A stretch of 64,000 nucleotides of DNA. It comes from Streptomyces antarcticus (GTDB lineage: Bacteria > Actinomycetota > Actinomycetes > Streptomycetales > Streptomycetaceae). Below, in pieces: positions 7,615 to 15,630 of this stretch (the first letter of the stretch is position 1; every line of letters begins with the position of its first letter). The notes beneath the pieces are model-generated. The model worked only from the letters and a program-made list of their open reading frames with translations, was not told the DNA's origin and searched no databases. The translations under genes and the position numbers were made by a program. The stretch covers positions 1-64,000 of the forward strand of contig NZ_JAPNLM010000022.1 of NCBI RefSeq assembly GCF_026627255.1, given 5' to 3'.

Positions 7615-8190
7615 CGGGAAGCGTTCGGGAGGTGTCCGAGCCACGAGCGGTTGCGGCGGCGTGTGTTCGTTGGTCGTCGCTACGAGGCGTGCCCCGGCCG
7701 CCGCCCACCCCCGCTCCGGATCCGGGCCGGTGCCGGGCCGGTGCCGGACCGTGGCAGGGAGGCGGGACGGATGCGGTGCGGCTCGCGGTGCGGCTCGCGC
7801 AGGGGGAGAGCCGTTCCGCGGATCGGCTGTGGCCGTGGCTCTGGCTGCGGCTGCGGCTGCGGCGCGTGCGTGGGCGTGGACGTGGCTGGTCGGGGGCGGC
7901 TGGCCACGCCCTGTCCGTACCGGCGGCGTCGGGCTGCCCCCGCCGCGCCGCGTCTGCCCTCCGCACGGCGGGAGGTGCCCGGCCTTCTGTACGCCGGGAG
8001 GTGCCCGGCCTTCTGTCGGGGAACGGGCCCGTCCGGGCCGTCGTGCTCGTGGCCCCGAGCGGGACACCGGGGAGGCGGCATCGGCGGGGTGCGAGCGCGG
8101 CCCGTGACGCCCGGTGGCCGCCGGCGGGGTGGTCTCCCCGGGCGGGTTCGTGCGCCGCAAGGGGGCCGGGACCCCGATCGGGACCGGGGC
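7615..8190. other. gene-free, repeat-rich 576-bp spacer
   Basis: Long open frames exist on both strands, but they encode only Arg/Pro/Ala low-complexity sequence with no start signals or family resemblance. Simple repeats are present: GCGGCT/GTGGCT hexamers near 7775-7860 and a perfect 22-bp direct repeat at 7969-7990 and 7995-8016. I see no gene. It may be decayed sequence or a long 3' trailer of the RNA-repair operon. Confidence 0.6.
7969..8016. repeat. perfect 22-bp direct repeat
   Basis: The sequence beginning CGGGAGGTGCCCGGCC occurs identically at 7969-7990 and 7995-8016, separated by 4 nt. It lies downstream of the RNA-repair operon. Confidence 0.8.
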
Positions 8191-11100
8191 TCAGGGCAGG
8201 TCCGGGACGTCCCCGCCCGCGGCCCAGGTGACCTCGACCCCCGCCAGGCCGGACGTCCAGGGCGCCGCCAGCCAGGCCAGGCGCGCGGCGTCCGGCGGGG
8301 CCGAGCCCAGGCCCACCGCGTACCGGACCAGGCCCGGCCCCGACGCGAAGGGCCTCGGCCAGGCGTGCGCGTCCGCCACGCCCGCCTCTTCCAGGGCGCC
8401 GAGCAGCGCCCGCATGCGCCCCCGTGTCCGGCCGAGGGCGTCCTCGAACCCTCCGGCCGCCGGTCCCCGCACCGTCACCACCGCCCACGCGGCGTGCCGG
8501 CGGTGCAGCGGCGGCACGGCCAGGACCTCGTCGAAGCCCCCCGGGTCCTCCTCCAGCACGTCCCAGGCCCGGTACAGCTCCCGTACGAGCAGGTCACGCA
8601 TGCCCGGCCCGACCTGAGCGGTACAGCTGCGCACCGGCTCCGACGGAGTCAGTACGGTCACCGCCGCCGGGCCGCCCGCCGTCCTCGGGTCCGGACCGGG
8701 GGGAACCGGGCCGGTACGGGCCCCCGGCCACGCGTCGACCGGACCCGGGACCGGGGCTGAGCCTGGGCCCGCCGCGGGCGTGGGTTCCGGTGCCGGAGGC
8801 AGGGCCACCGGGTGACGCCAGTCCCAGGCGGCCCAGGTGCCGAAGAACTCCCGCAGCAGGGCCTCGGGTTCCAGCGGGCCCGCCGCCCGAACCGTGCGCG
8901 CCGCGAGTACCGCCCAGGCGATGCCCGGCAGCCCGCCGAACGGTGCCGAGTCCAGCCCCCGGGCGCGCGCCCAGGCCTTGACCTCTCGCGCCAGCCGGGT
9001 GAAGGCGGCGGCGTGCTCCGCCCCCGCGAAGTCCCGTACGGCGTCGGCGTCGCTCAGCGCGCTCAGCGCGACGGCCGCCGCCTCGTCGAGCTCGGCCCGT
9101 CGCGCGAGCGCCCGCTCAGGTTCCAGCGGGCCGCATCCGACCACCACCAGGTCCACGGGCAGGGCCCCCACGCGGAACCGCAGCCCCGGAACCCGGGCGC
9201 CGGTCACCTCCCGCATCCGCTCGGCCTCCGGAAAGGCCGCCGCCAACGTGCGCCGCACCTGGCCGAGTTCGGCCGCACCCGGCAGGGCAGCCACGAGGTC
9301 CAGATCCGCCTGGGGAAGCGCGCAGCGCATCCGTCGCGACCCGGCGACCCGTACCAGCCCGTCGCCGAGAGCCGCCGCCACCCGCCCGGTCACCGCCCGG
9401 GCGAGGTCCTCGGCGGCCGCCCCCTCGGCCGCGCCGCGCTCCACCGCCGCGCCGTCGTCCACCGCCGCGCCGTCGTCCACCGCCTCGCCGTGCTCCGGCG
9501 CCCACCGCACCTCGCCCGTGCCCAGCGTCACCGTCGCCCGCACCCGCACCCGCATCGGCCCGTCGCCGCGCCGCGAGAGCACCGACAGCTCCCCGACCGG
9601 CGCGGACGTGCCGCCGCCCAGCCGGGCCGCCCACTCCGCCGTCACTCGCCGCGGGTCCCGGCTCCGCCCCAGGGTCAGGTGCGGTGTGTAGCCCCGCTCG
9701 CCGTCGGCGCGCCCCCGGCACCCCGGGAACCGTTCGGCCAGTGCCCGCCGCAGCTCCTGCCACGGAGCCTCGCCGCCCGCCGCCGGATCGAGCCACACCG
9801 TCGCGTCCTCACGGTGCCCGAAGCTGTGCACGCCCTCCATGCGCGCGGTGAACTCCGGCACGCCCGCCACCGCCTCCGCCAGCAGGGGCAGGGCCTCCTC
9901 GAAGCAGTGCTCCGGCACGAAGCCGGACAGCAGGTTCACGTGCGCCGGCCACCGGCCGACCTGCGGATCGTGCCTGCGGCGGAGCTCCGCCACCCGCGGG
10001 TCCTCCGGCGGCAGCCAGGCCACCGCGGTCCGCGCCGTCGCCGGTACGGACAGCCGCGTGAGGCCCGCGAGCCGCGCGGGACCCGCGCCGTCCGGCGCCC
10101 CGAACTCCACCGTGGCCTCCACCCCGTAGTGGTCGGAGATGAACAGCCCCTCCGGACCCGGCGCGTCCCCGCGCAGCCCGGCACGTTCCACACGGGCTCC
10201 GGCCGCCCCCAGCAGGATCCGGTCCAGCCGTGCGGCCCGCCCCGACAACGAGCCCACCGCGGCCAGCGGATTGGCCGCCGGGTCGAAGGTCGGAGTCCCG
10301 TCGGCCGGCCCGTGCACCTCGCTCCAGGCGTCCCGCAGGCCCAGCGCCGCCGCGGGCCCGTCGGCCCCGGCCCGACCGTCGTTGAAGTCGCCCAGCAGGG
10401 CGACCCCTGCTCCGGCTTCGGCCATGACCCCGCCGAACCCCTCGGCGAGCACGGCGAGTTCGACCGTACGCCGGGCTTCCCCGTTCTGCGTGTGGTCGCT
10501 GGTCAGGTGCGTGGCGGCGACGACCAGCGCGCCGGCCGCCGTCTCCACCACCACGGCGGTGACCGCCTTGTGCGGGCCCAGGGCGTGCGACCCGGCCTCG
10601 CGTACGGGCAGCCGGCTCAGCACCAGCAGCCCGTGCTCGGCGACGTCCCGCCCGGCCGGGTCCGTTCCCACGGTGTAGCGGGCCCTCACCCAGGGCGCCG
10701 CCAGGAGCATGCCGAGCAGCTCGGGTTCCACCTCCTGGAGCGCGATGACGTCGGCGTCGGAGGCCGCGAGGTCGGCCAGCAGCAGCGGCCTGCGCCGGGC
10801 GGTGGCGATGCGCGGGGCGTCGTACCGGTCCCAGAGGGTGTTCCACGTCAGCAGCCGCACCCGGTCGGGGGCGTCCGCGCTGTCGCGCGGTCCGGTCTCC
10901 GAGGGCCGCCAGGACCCGCCGCCCGCCGGGTCCCACGCGTGCGGGACGCGGGCGGTGAAGAACGGCGCCCGCAGCAGCCGGGGATCGCGGACGCGCCCCG
11001 CACCCGTCGCGTCGATCCGGTCCACGCCGGTGGCCCGGTCCCACACCAGCTCGCCGTCCGCCTCGACGAACAGCACCCGGTGCCAGGGGATGTCGCCGCC

Positions 11101-11229
11101 GGGCACGAACGACGGCAGCGGCACGCGCTTCGGCGCGGCCCCGCGCTGGAGCAGCCCGAGCACGAACCGCGCCGGGTCGAACCGGGGGTCCCAGCGGACC
11201 TGGTGGTACAGCTCCTCGCTCGTCCGCAT
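8191..11229 (-). CDS. four-part RNA repair protein: MJ1316 domain, EEP nuclease/phosphatase, 2H phosphoesterase, eukaryote-type poly(A) polymerase
   Basis: The 1012-residue product reads as four modules. Residues 5-75 are an MJ1316 (former DUF504) domain (PKRVPLPSFVPGGDIPWHRV, LVWDRATGVD). Residues 122-376 are an endonuclease/exonuclease/phosphatase fold (LLTWNTLWDRYD, LQEVE with Glu166, His241, GDFND at 280-284, SDHYGV with Asp366-His367). Residues 405-570 are a 2H phosphoesterase with both motifs, His430-Val-Asn and His517-Leu-Thr. Residues 615-1000 match canonical eukaryotic poly(A) polymerase. GS at 630-631 lies ten residues before Asp642-Leu-Asp644, with a third Asp693; the central domain has VKAWARARGL, GLPGIAWAVLAAR and FFGTWAAWDWRHPV, and an RRM-like C-domain follows a Pro-rich linker (812-856). 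All catalytic residues look intact. The start overlaps a GGGGAG site inside the end of the ligase gene 3 nt upstream, so the two are translationally coupled. The target RNA is unknown. Confidence 0.9.
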   Translation of the reverse strand: MRTSEELYHQVRWDPRFDPARFVLGLLQRGAAPKRVPLPSFVPGGDIPWHRVLFVEADGELVWDRATGVDRIDATGAGRVRDPRLLRAPFFTARVPHAWDPAGGGSWRPSETGPRDSADAPDRVRLLTWNTLWDRYDAPRIATARRRPLLLADLAASDADVIALQEVEPELLGMLLAAPWVRARYTVGTDPAGRDVAEHGLLVLSRLPVREAGSHALGPHKAVTAVVVETAAGALVVAATHLTSDHTQNGEARRTVELAVLAEGFGGVMAEAGAGVALLGDFNDGRAGADGPAAALGLRDAWSEVHGPADGTPTFDPAANPLAAVGSLSGRAARLDRILLGAAGARVERAGLRGDAPGPEGLFISDHYGVEATVEFGAPDGAGPARLAGLTRLSVPATARTAVAWLPPEDPRVAELRRRHDPQVGRWPAHVNLLSGFVPEHCFEEALPLLAEAVAGVPEFTARMEGVHSFGHREDATVWLDPAAGGEAPWQELRRALAERFPGCRGRADGERGYTPHLTLGRSRDPRRVTAEWAARLGGGTSAPVGELSVLSRRGDGPMRVRVRATVTLGTGEVRWAPEHGEAVDDGAAVDDGAAVERGAAEGAAAEDLARAVTGRVAAALGDGLVRVAGSRRMRCALPQADLDLVAALPGAAELGQVRRTLAAAFPEAERMREVTGARVPGLRFRVGALPVDLVVVGCGPLEPERALARRAELDEAAAVALSALSDADAVRDFAGAEHAAAFTRLAREVKAWARARGLDSAPFGGLPGIAWAVLAARTVRAAGPLEPEALLREFFGTWAAWDWRHPVALPPAPEPTPAAGPGSAPVPGPVDAWPGARTGPVPPGPDPRTAGGPAAVTVLTPSEPVRSCTAQVGPGMRDLLVRELYRAWDVLEEDPGGFDEVLAVPPLHRRHAAWAVVTVRGPAAGGFEDALGRTRGRMRALLGALEEAGVADAHAWPRPFASGPGLVRYAVGLGSAPPDAARLAWLAAPWTSGLAGVEVTWAAGGDVPDLP

Positions 11230-11232
11230 CAG

Positions 11233-13077
11233 TCACTCCCCGTCGGTCGCGGCCAGGGCGCCGGCCGTGTCCTCGACGCGGCCGTCCGCGCCGATGTACC
11301 ACGTACGGTGCGCCTGGCTCGGGTAGGACGGGCTGAACCGGTGCAGTTGCGAGTTCAGCACCTGCGGGGGCACGGGGTGGGGGCGCACGGCATTGCGCCG
11401 CACCAGCTCCTCTTCGCCGACCAGCACCACGGCGTGGGTGACCAGCGCGTCGCGGCGCCGGGCGACCGAGCCGGCCAGCCCGCGCTGCTGGTCGGTGAGC
11501 GAGGTCGCGTCCCACACCACGGTGCCGCCGCGGGCCAGGGCGGCGTCGAGCCGGTCCAGGCCCTCGCTCAGCACGGCGGCGTTGGCCCGCTGGTCAGCCC
11601 GGGAGCCCCGGGCCCCGCGCAGGTCGTCGAGACTGATGTACGTGTCCACGCCGGGCAGGGCGCGACCGAAGGTGCTCTTGCCGCTGCCCGAGGGGCCGGA
11701 CAACTGCACCAGCCGGGGAAACGATCCGTCACGCCACCGCCAGGTGGCCGCCACAGCCTCCTCGGCGCCCGATCCGGCGCCCGCCCCCGCCCCCGTACCC
11801 ATACCCGCGCCCGGACCGCCCCCGGGACCCGAGATCCGGCCCTGCGCGAACGCGCGCCGCGCCTCGGCCCAGCAGCGGTCCGCCGCGTCCGCCCCGAGAC
11901 CGGCGAGGGACTCGCGCAGGGCGCCCCGCAGGAACCGCAGCGGGTCCGCCCCCAGCAGCCCCGCCTCCTCGGCACACAGCGCCGACCACTCGGCGCACTC
12001 CCGCGCCGCGGCGCCGTCCGCGTCCCCGCCGGGGAGCAGCACCCCGGCGAGCGCGTGCAGCACCCCCAGGTCGGCCGCCGCGGACAACCGCACCAGCCCG
12101 GCCCGCCGCTCCGCGTCCGGGAACGGCCGCTGGAGGTACGGGTACAGCCCCACGAGGTCCGCTACCCGGCGCGCGAGGGGCATCCCGAGCGGCCCCGCCG
12201 CGAGCCGGGCGGCGAGCCGGGCCCGCGGCGCTCCGTGCAGCGCGGCGGCCAGTACCCCGGCCAGCCGGGCCTCGCCGGTACGCCCCGACCCGTCGATGCG
12301 CGCCGCCACGTCGGCCACCGCCTCGGCGACCGCGCCGCCGACCGGGGTAACCCCGGTGGCCCCGGACGCGGCACCGGCGTCGGCGCCGGTCATCCCCACG
12401 GCCTCCAGCAGTCCCGCCACGTCGGCTTCGGACCCGGACCGGACCGCCCACAACGGGGCGGCCGCTCCCAGCCCGTTGGGCACCACCGGCGCGAACATCC
12501 AGTGCGTGCCGGTCTGCACGTGGCCGCCCCGCACCCACTTCGCCACGCACCGCCCGAAGTCCTCGCGCGCGAAGCCGTCCACGGTCCGTACGACGTACCC
12601 CTCCTGCCGCGCCGTGTCGACCTTGAGCCTGCGCAGCGTCCGCTCGTCGAAGGTGCCGCGCCACAGCACGCGCGGAGCGGGCACCCCCAGACCGCGCAGG
12701 AAGCGCACGGTCCCGTCCCAGTCCAGGCAGTGCTCGCCGTCCCACACCGAGAAGCCGTAGAACCAGCTGTCCAGGTCCTCGTACGCGAGCGAGTGCCGCG
12801 CGTACAGGTTCTCCCCGCACACCCGCCGGCCGGCCGGGATCCCGGCGCCGATCCGGCCCTGGAGGCCCTTGACCCACGCCCGCGAAGGATGGTGCGCGGA
12901 GTCGGGCGACCGCGCGTGCATGCCGTCCGCGTAGAGCGTGGTGTTCTCTCCGTCGAGCTTCTCGGTCACCACGACCTCCCGCCCGGCCATGCCGGTCAGC
13001 CCGGCGGCCCGCACGTCGTCCGCGGTGGCCCCCGGGGACCAGGGCAGGTGTGCCGTACGGGGGTAGTGCGCGCGCAT
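11233..13077 (-). CDS. RNA ligase fused to P-loop polynucleotide kinase
   Basis: This 614-residue protein carries an N-terminal nucleotidyltransferase-type RNA ligase. Motif I is EKLDGEN with adenylation Lys40, a motif III-like FYGFSVWD lies at 106-113, motif IV is EGYVVR at 159-164, and motif V is AKW at 179-181. A helical middle region (about 205-410, unidentified) and a Gly/Ala-rich linker (about 416-438) follow. The C-terminal P-loop kinase (about 455-600) shows GPSGSGKST at 461-469, LDDLRG at 483-488 and a WDATS Walker B-like strand at 522-526, as in bacterial and phage 5'-OH polynucleotide kinases. AGGAG lies 6 nt before the ATG. It is the first gene of a two-gene operon: the kinase would prepare 5' ends, the partner's 2H and EEP modules the 3' ends, and this ligase would seal. 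Confidence 0.9.
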   Translation of the reverse strand: MRAHYPRTAHLPWSPGATADDVRAAGLTGMAGREVVVTEKLDGENTTLYADGMHARSPDSAHHPSRAWVKGLQGRIGAGIPAGRRVCGENLYARHSLAYEDLDSWFYGFSVWDGEHCLDWDGTVRFLRGLGVPAPRVLWRGTFDERTLRRLKVDTARQEGYVVRTVDGFAREDFGRCVAKWVRGGHVQTGTHWMFAPVVPNGLGAAAPLWAVRSGSEADVAGLLEAVGMTGADAGAASGATGVTPVGGAVAEAVADVAARIDGSGRTGEARLAGVLAAALHGAPRARLAARLAAGPLGMPLARRVADLVGLYPYLQRPFPDAERRAGLVRLSAAADLGVLHALAGVLLPGGDADGAAARECAEWSALCAEEAGLLGADPLRFLRGALRESLAGLGADAADRCWAEARRAFAQGRISGPGGGPGAGMGTGAGAGAGSGAEEAVAATWRWRDGSFPRLVQLSGPSGSGKSTFGRALPGVDTYISLDDLRGARGSRADQRANAAVLSEGLDRLDAALARGGTVVWDATSLTDQQRGLAGSVARRRDALVTHAVVLVGEEELVRRNAVRPHPVPPQVLNSQLHRFSPSYPSQAHRTWYIGADGRVEDTAGALAATDGE

Positions 13078-13222
13078 GGTCCGCTCCTGCTCGACGATCC
13101 GGGGGTCCCGTCACTCTAGGTATCCGGACCTGGACCGGCCACCGATTAACCCCGCCCGCCCGCTCCACGCACGCGCCCCACACGGACAACTGCCGGGCCG
13201 TCATCCGTCAACTGACGAACAA

Positions 13223-14710
13223 TCAGCCGCCGACCGGCACCGCCGCGGCCAGCCGGCCGCCCTCGGCGAAGTGCAACCGGTCCAGCCGGGCGGCGTACGG
13301 CCAGCCCGCCGCCCGGTAGAAGCAGAGGTCGCTCGGGATCGGGACCTCCCGCAGATCGGCCGCGTGCGTTCCGTCCGGCAGCTCCGCGGCCGCCGCGAGC
13401 AGCGGATCGGCCGCCCCGGCCCACTCGCGGACCGGCGCGGGCCGGGGCCAGGGCTCCCCGGTGTTGGGCTGCATCCACCGCGAGCCGCAGGCGACGCGGC
13501 CCGCGAAGTCGGCGCGCTCCGAGGCCTGCCGGGCCAGCCGCGCGTAGGTCAGCAGCAGGTCCGCCAGCGACTCGGCGACCAAGGTCACCTCGGGGTACTC
13601 GCGCAGCTCCTTGGGGCTGGCCGACACCGAGACGGCGTACCCCCACCGCCCACTCTCCCGGTCCAGGCGGATCTGGACCAGGGCGCCGTTGCGGCCGGAC
13701 TCGATCCGGGCCACGGGCCAGTACGTTCCGTCACCGCCCAGCATCCGGTGCAGCTCGGCGTCCACCGCGTGCCCCGGGCCGCCGGGCAGCAGGCGCAGCG
13801 CGGGCAGCCCCGTGACGGTGACCCCGCCGACCTCGCGGAGCAGGCCGCGGACGTCCTCGGGCACCGGGACCCCCCAGCCGTCGATGTCCGCGTCGGCGCG
13901 CCCCGGTTCGAGCCCGACGAACGCGGGGTGACGTACGGCCAGTTCCCGCAGCTCGGCGACGGCCCGCCCGGCGGCGTCCGCCGGAACGGTGTGCCGCCGT
14001 ACGGCCCGGCCGAGGAAGTCGCCGCTCACCACGCTGCGCAGCAGGAGCGCGCGGCCGTCGCCCACGATCCGGAACTGGACTTCGCTGCTCCCGGTGTCGG
14101 CGGTGTTGTGCGCGGTGGAGAAGTACGGCTCCCAGGCCACGGTGCAGGGGTAGCCGGGCAGGGCGCGCAGGTCCACGAGGTCGGTCAGCGGATCGCCGCG
14201 CCCGACGAGCGCGGCGAGTCCGGCGTCGGTTCCCTCGGCCACCTCGACGCTGGAGGTGGCCGCCGCGAAGTGCTCGGCCCGCGGCTGGTCCTCCACGCCG
14301 GCGGCCAGCCGGTCGGTGACACCGGCGAGCCAGCCCACGAACTCCGCGGCCCGGACGGTGACGTCCGGATCGTGGCCCGAGGCGTTGACGGCCACGACGG
14401 GGCCCCAGCCGTCGGCGCCGACGCCGACGATCAGCGAGCCCTCGCCGAAGTCGATCTCGCCCAGGATCCAGTAGCCGTCGCCGAACACCGCGCGTCCGCG
14501 CGGCCCGAAGCGGTACTCGTGCTCCTGGGTCTCCAGCCCGCCGATCTCCCGGAGCACGGTCCGCACTTCCTCCGGCACGGGAACGTTCCAGCCGTCCAGC
14601 TCCGCGTCCGTGAATCCGTCGAACAGCTCGACCTCGTCCGCCCGCTGCTGCGCCAGTTCCTTCAGCGCCCGCACGGCCGCCGACGCCCCCCGCACTCCCG
14701 CGTCGTTCAT
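13223..14710 (-). CDS. tandem SMI1/KNR4 (SUKH)-like protein
   Basis: This 495-residue soluble protein shows an internal duplication. DGWNVPVPEEVRTVLREIGGLE (about 40-60) recurs as DGWGVPVPEDVRGLLREVGG (about 280-300). Each copy is followed by a beta-rich stretch mentioning gene-specific GEIDFGEGSLIVGVG or VARIESGRNGALVQIRLD, and a closing helix (AAEFVGWLAGV; AESLADLLLTYARLA). This pattern fits the SUKH superfamily, many members of which are immunity proteins against nuclease and other toxins. The ATG at 14710 is chosen over one 42 nt upstream because GGGAG lies 8 nt before it. It ends 145 bp upstream of the RNA ligase start on the same strand. Family assignment is by motif impression, not alignment. 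Confidence 0.6.
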   Translation of the reverse strand: MNDAGVRGASAAVRALKELAQQRADEVELFDGFTDAELDGWNVPVPEEVRTVLREIGGLETQEHEYRFGPRGRAVFGDGYWILGEIDFGEGSLIVGVGADGWGPVVAVNASGHDPDVTVRAAEFVGWLAGVTDRLAAGVEDQPRAEHFAAATSSVEVAEGTDAGLAALVGRGDPLTDLVDLRALPGYPCTVAWEPYFSTAHNTADTGSSEVQFRIVGDGRALLLRSVVSGDFLGRAVRRHTVPADAAGRAVAELRELAVRHPAFVGLEPGRADADIDGWGVPVPEDVRGLLREVGGVTVTGLPALRLLPGGPGHAVDAELHRMLGGDGTYWPVARIESGRNGALVQIRLDRESGRWGYAVSVSASPKELREYPEVTLVAESLADLLLTYARLARQASERADFAGRVACGSRWMQPNTGEPWPRPAPVREWAGAADPLLAAAAELPDGTHAADLREVPIPSDLCFYRAAGWPYAARLDRLHFAEGGRLAAAVPVGG

Positions 14711-14764
14711 GTCTTCCGCTCCCGAGTCGTCCGCCTCACGATTCCGAACCATATCCGTCGCCCG

Positions 14765-15250
14765 CTACCGGCACAGGGCCACGATCGACGGGGAAACCGT
14801 GCCCCTGGCCGCCTCGCACAGCGGCGCCATGTCGTACGTACGCCGCGGCGCGGGCCGGGGCCGGGCCTTCGCCGGTACCCGCTCGCGGGACGTGGCGGGG
14901 GCCGCGGCGGGCGGCCGCCGGGCGGGTTTCACGGCCTTGGCCCGGCGCGGGCGGCGCGGCTCGGCCGCGGCGGAACCGGGGCGGTCGGCGGGCGCGGCCG
15001 CCCGCGCCGGAACCGTCCGAGCACGCGGGACCGGGGACGCGGGCGCGTGAGCGGGCGCGGCCGCGGGCCGCGGCGAACCCGGAAGCCCGCTCAACGGCCG
15101 GGCGTCGGGCTCCGGTCGCGCGGGCCCGGACCGGGCGGGTGCGGGGAGCGGCCGCGGTGACTCGGGCGGAACGGCGGGACGCACGGTCACACAACCCGTG
15201 GCCATGACGAGCGCGGCAAGGGTCAGGGGCAGGGCCCGGCGCAGCTGCAT
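14765..15250 (-). CDS. small Pro/Ala-rich lipoprotein
   Basis: Starting at the ATG at 15250, the 161-residue product has a lipoprotein signal peptide (MQLRRALPLTLAALVMATGC) with a clear lipobox, Met-Ala-Thr-Gly-Cys20. A long low-complexity Pro/Ala/Arg tether follows, and a compact conserved-looking tail (YDMAPLCEAARGTVSPSIVALCR region) has two cysteines. Such tethered small lipoproteins are common in Streptomyces, and their roles are unknown. An upstream in-frame GTG/ATG extension was rejected because it would bury the signal peptide. It ends 54 bp from the SUKH-like gene on the same strand. Confidence 0.7.
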   Translation of the reverse strand: MQLRRALPLTLAALVMATGCVTVRPAVPPESPRPLPAPARSGPARPEPDARPLSGLPGSPRPAAAPAHAPASPVPRARTVPARAAAPADRPGSAAAEPRRPRRAKAVKPARRPPAAAPATSRERVPAKARPRPAPRRTYDMAPLCEAARGTVSPSIVALCR

Positions 15251-15370
15251 CCGCCCACCCTGCCGTACCCGCGCACGCGGAACCGCACCCGTCACGCGGA
15301 TGGGTGATTCCCCGCGCTCGCCCGCGGCCAAGGGGGGACCGGGCCCGCCCGGAACTCTTCCGATGACGGG

Positions 15371-15504
15371 ATGGAGCCCATCAGCACCCTGGCGGCCGCG
15401 ACCGCGACCACCGGCATCGGGGCCTGCCTGCCATGCTCTTCGTCAGCATGCGGGGTCTGCTGAAGGCGAACACGATGGAGAGCGAACTCGCCGAGGTGGT
15501 CTGA
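15371..15504 (+). pseudogene. DUF2975 membrane protein, collapsed remnant
   Basis: An ATG at 15371 opens a short frame (MEPISTLAAATATTGIGAC). The characteristic DUF2975 C-terminus (AMLFVSMRGLLKANTMESELAEVV-stop) then appears in a different frame from about 15430 to a TGA at 15502-15504. DUF2975 proteins have about 150-200 residues with four membrane helices; most of that is missing. The stop overlaps the start of a following XRE-type regulator in a TGATG arrangement, exactly as in intact DUF2975/HTH pairs. Confidence 0.7.
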
Positions 15505-15608
15505 TGGCCATCATCGTCGACCTCCATCGTCGACCTCGACGTGCAACTCGCCCAGCGCAAGCTCTCGGTCGCCGGGTTCGCCGCCGCCGTCGGAATCAGT
15601 CCGGCTGA
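15504..15608 (+). pseudogene. XRE-type regulator partner of DUF2975, frameshifted and truncated
   Basis: MAIIVDL is followed by a 13-bp tandem duplication (15508-15533 region, repeated TCATCGTCGACCT-like unit). It shifts the frame away from the expected DVQLAQRKLSVAGFAAAVGISPAE. After removal of the duplication that helix-turn-helix N-terminus reads cleanly, then the homology ends at about 15608, next to the acyltransferase stop. Intact members are about 65-75 residues. The gene is dead on two counts: duplication and 3' truncation. Confidence 0.75.
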
Positions 15609-15630
15609 GGAACGGCCCGCGGGCCGCCGG

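Noticed and set aside
7969..8016. Two-copy direct repeat considered as a CRISPR fragment
   Set aside because: Only two copies with a 4-nt gap, no spacers of constant length and no cas genes in the window.
7477..8760. Open frame of over 400 codons across the repeat-rich spacer
   Set aside because: No start signal, repetitive basic composition, and overlap with the 3' end of the RNA repair gene on the other strand.
8812..13119. A very long open frame (over 1400 codons) on the plus strand opposite the RNA repair genes
   Set aside because: It is the GC-bias shadow of the two minus-strand genes; its product is Arg/Pro/His low complexity, while the minus strand encodes recognisable domains with ribosome sites.
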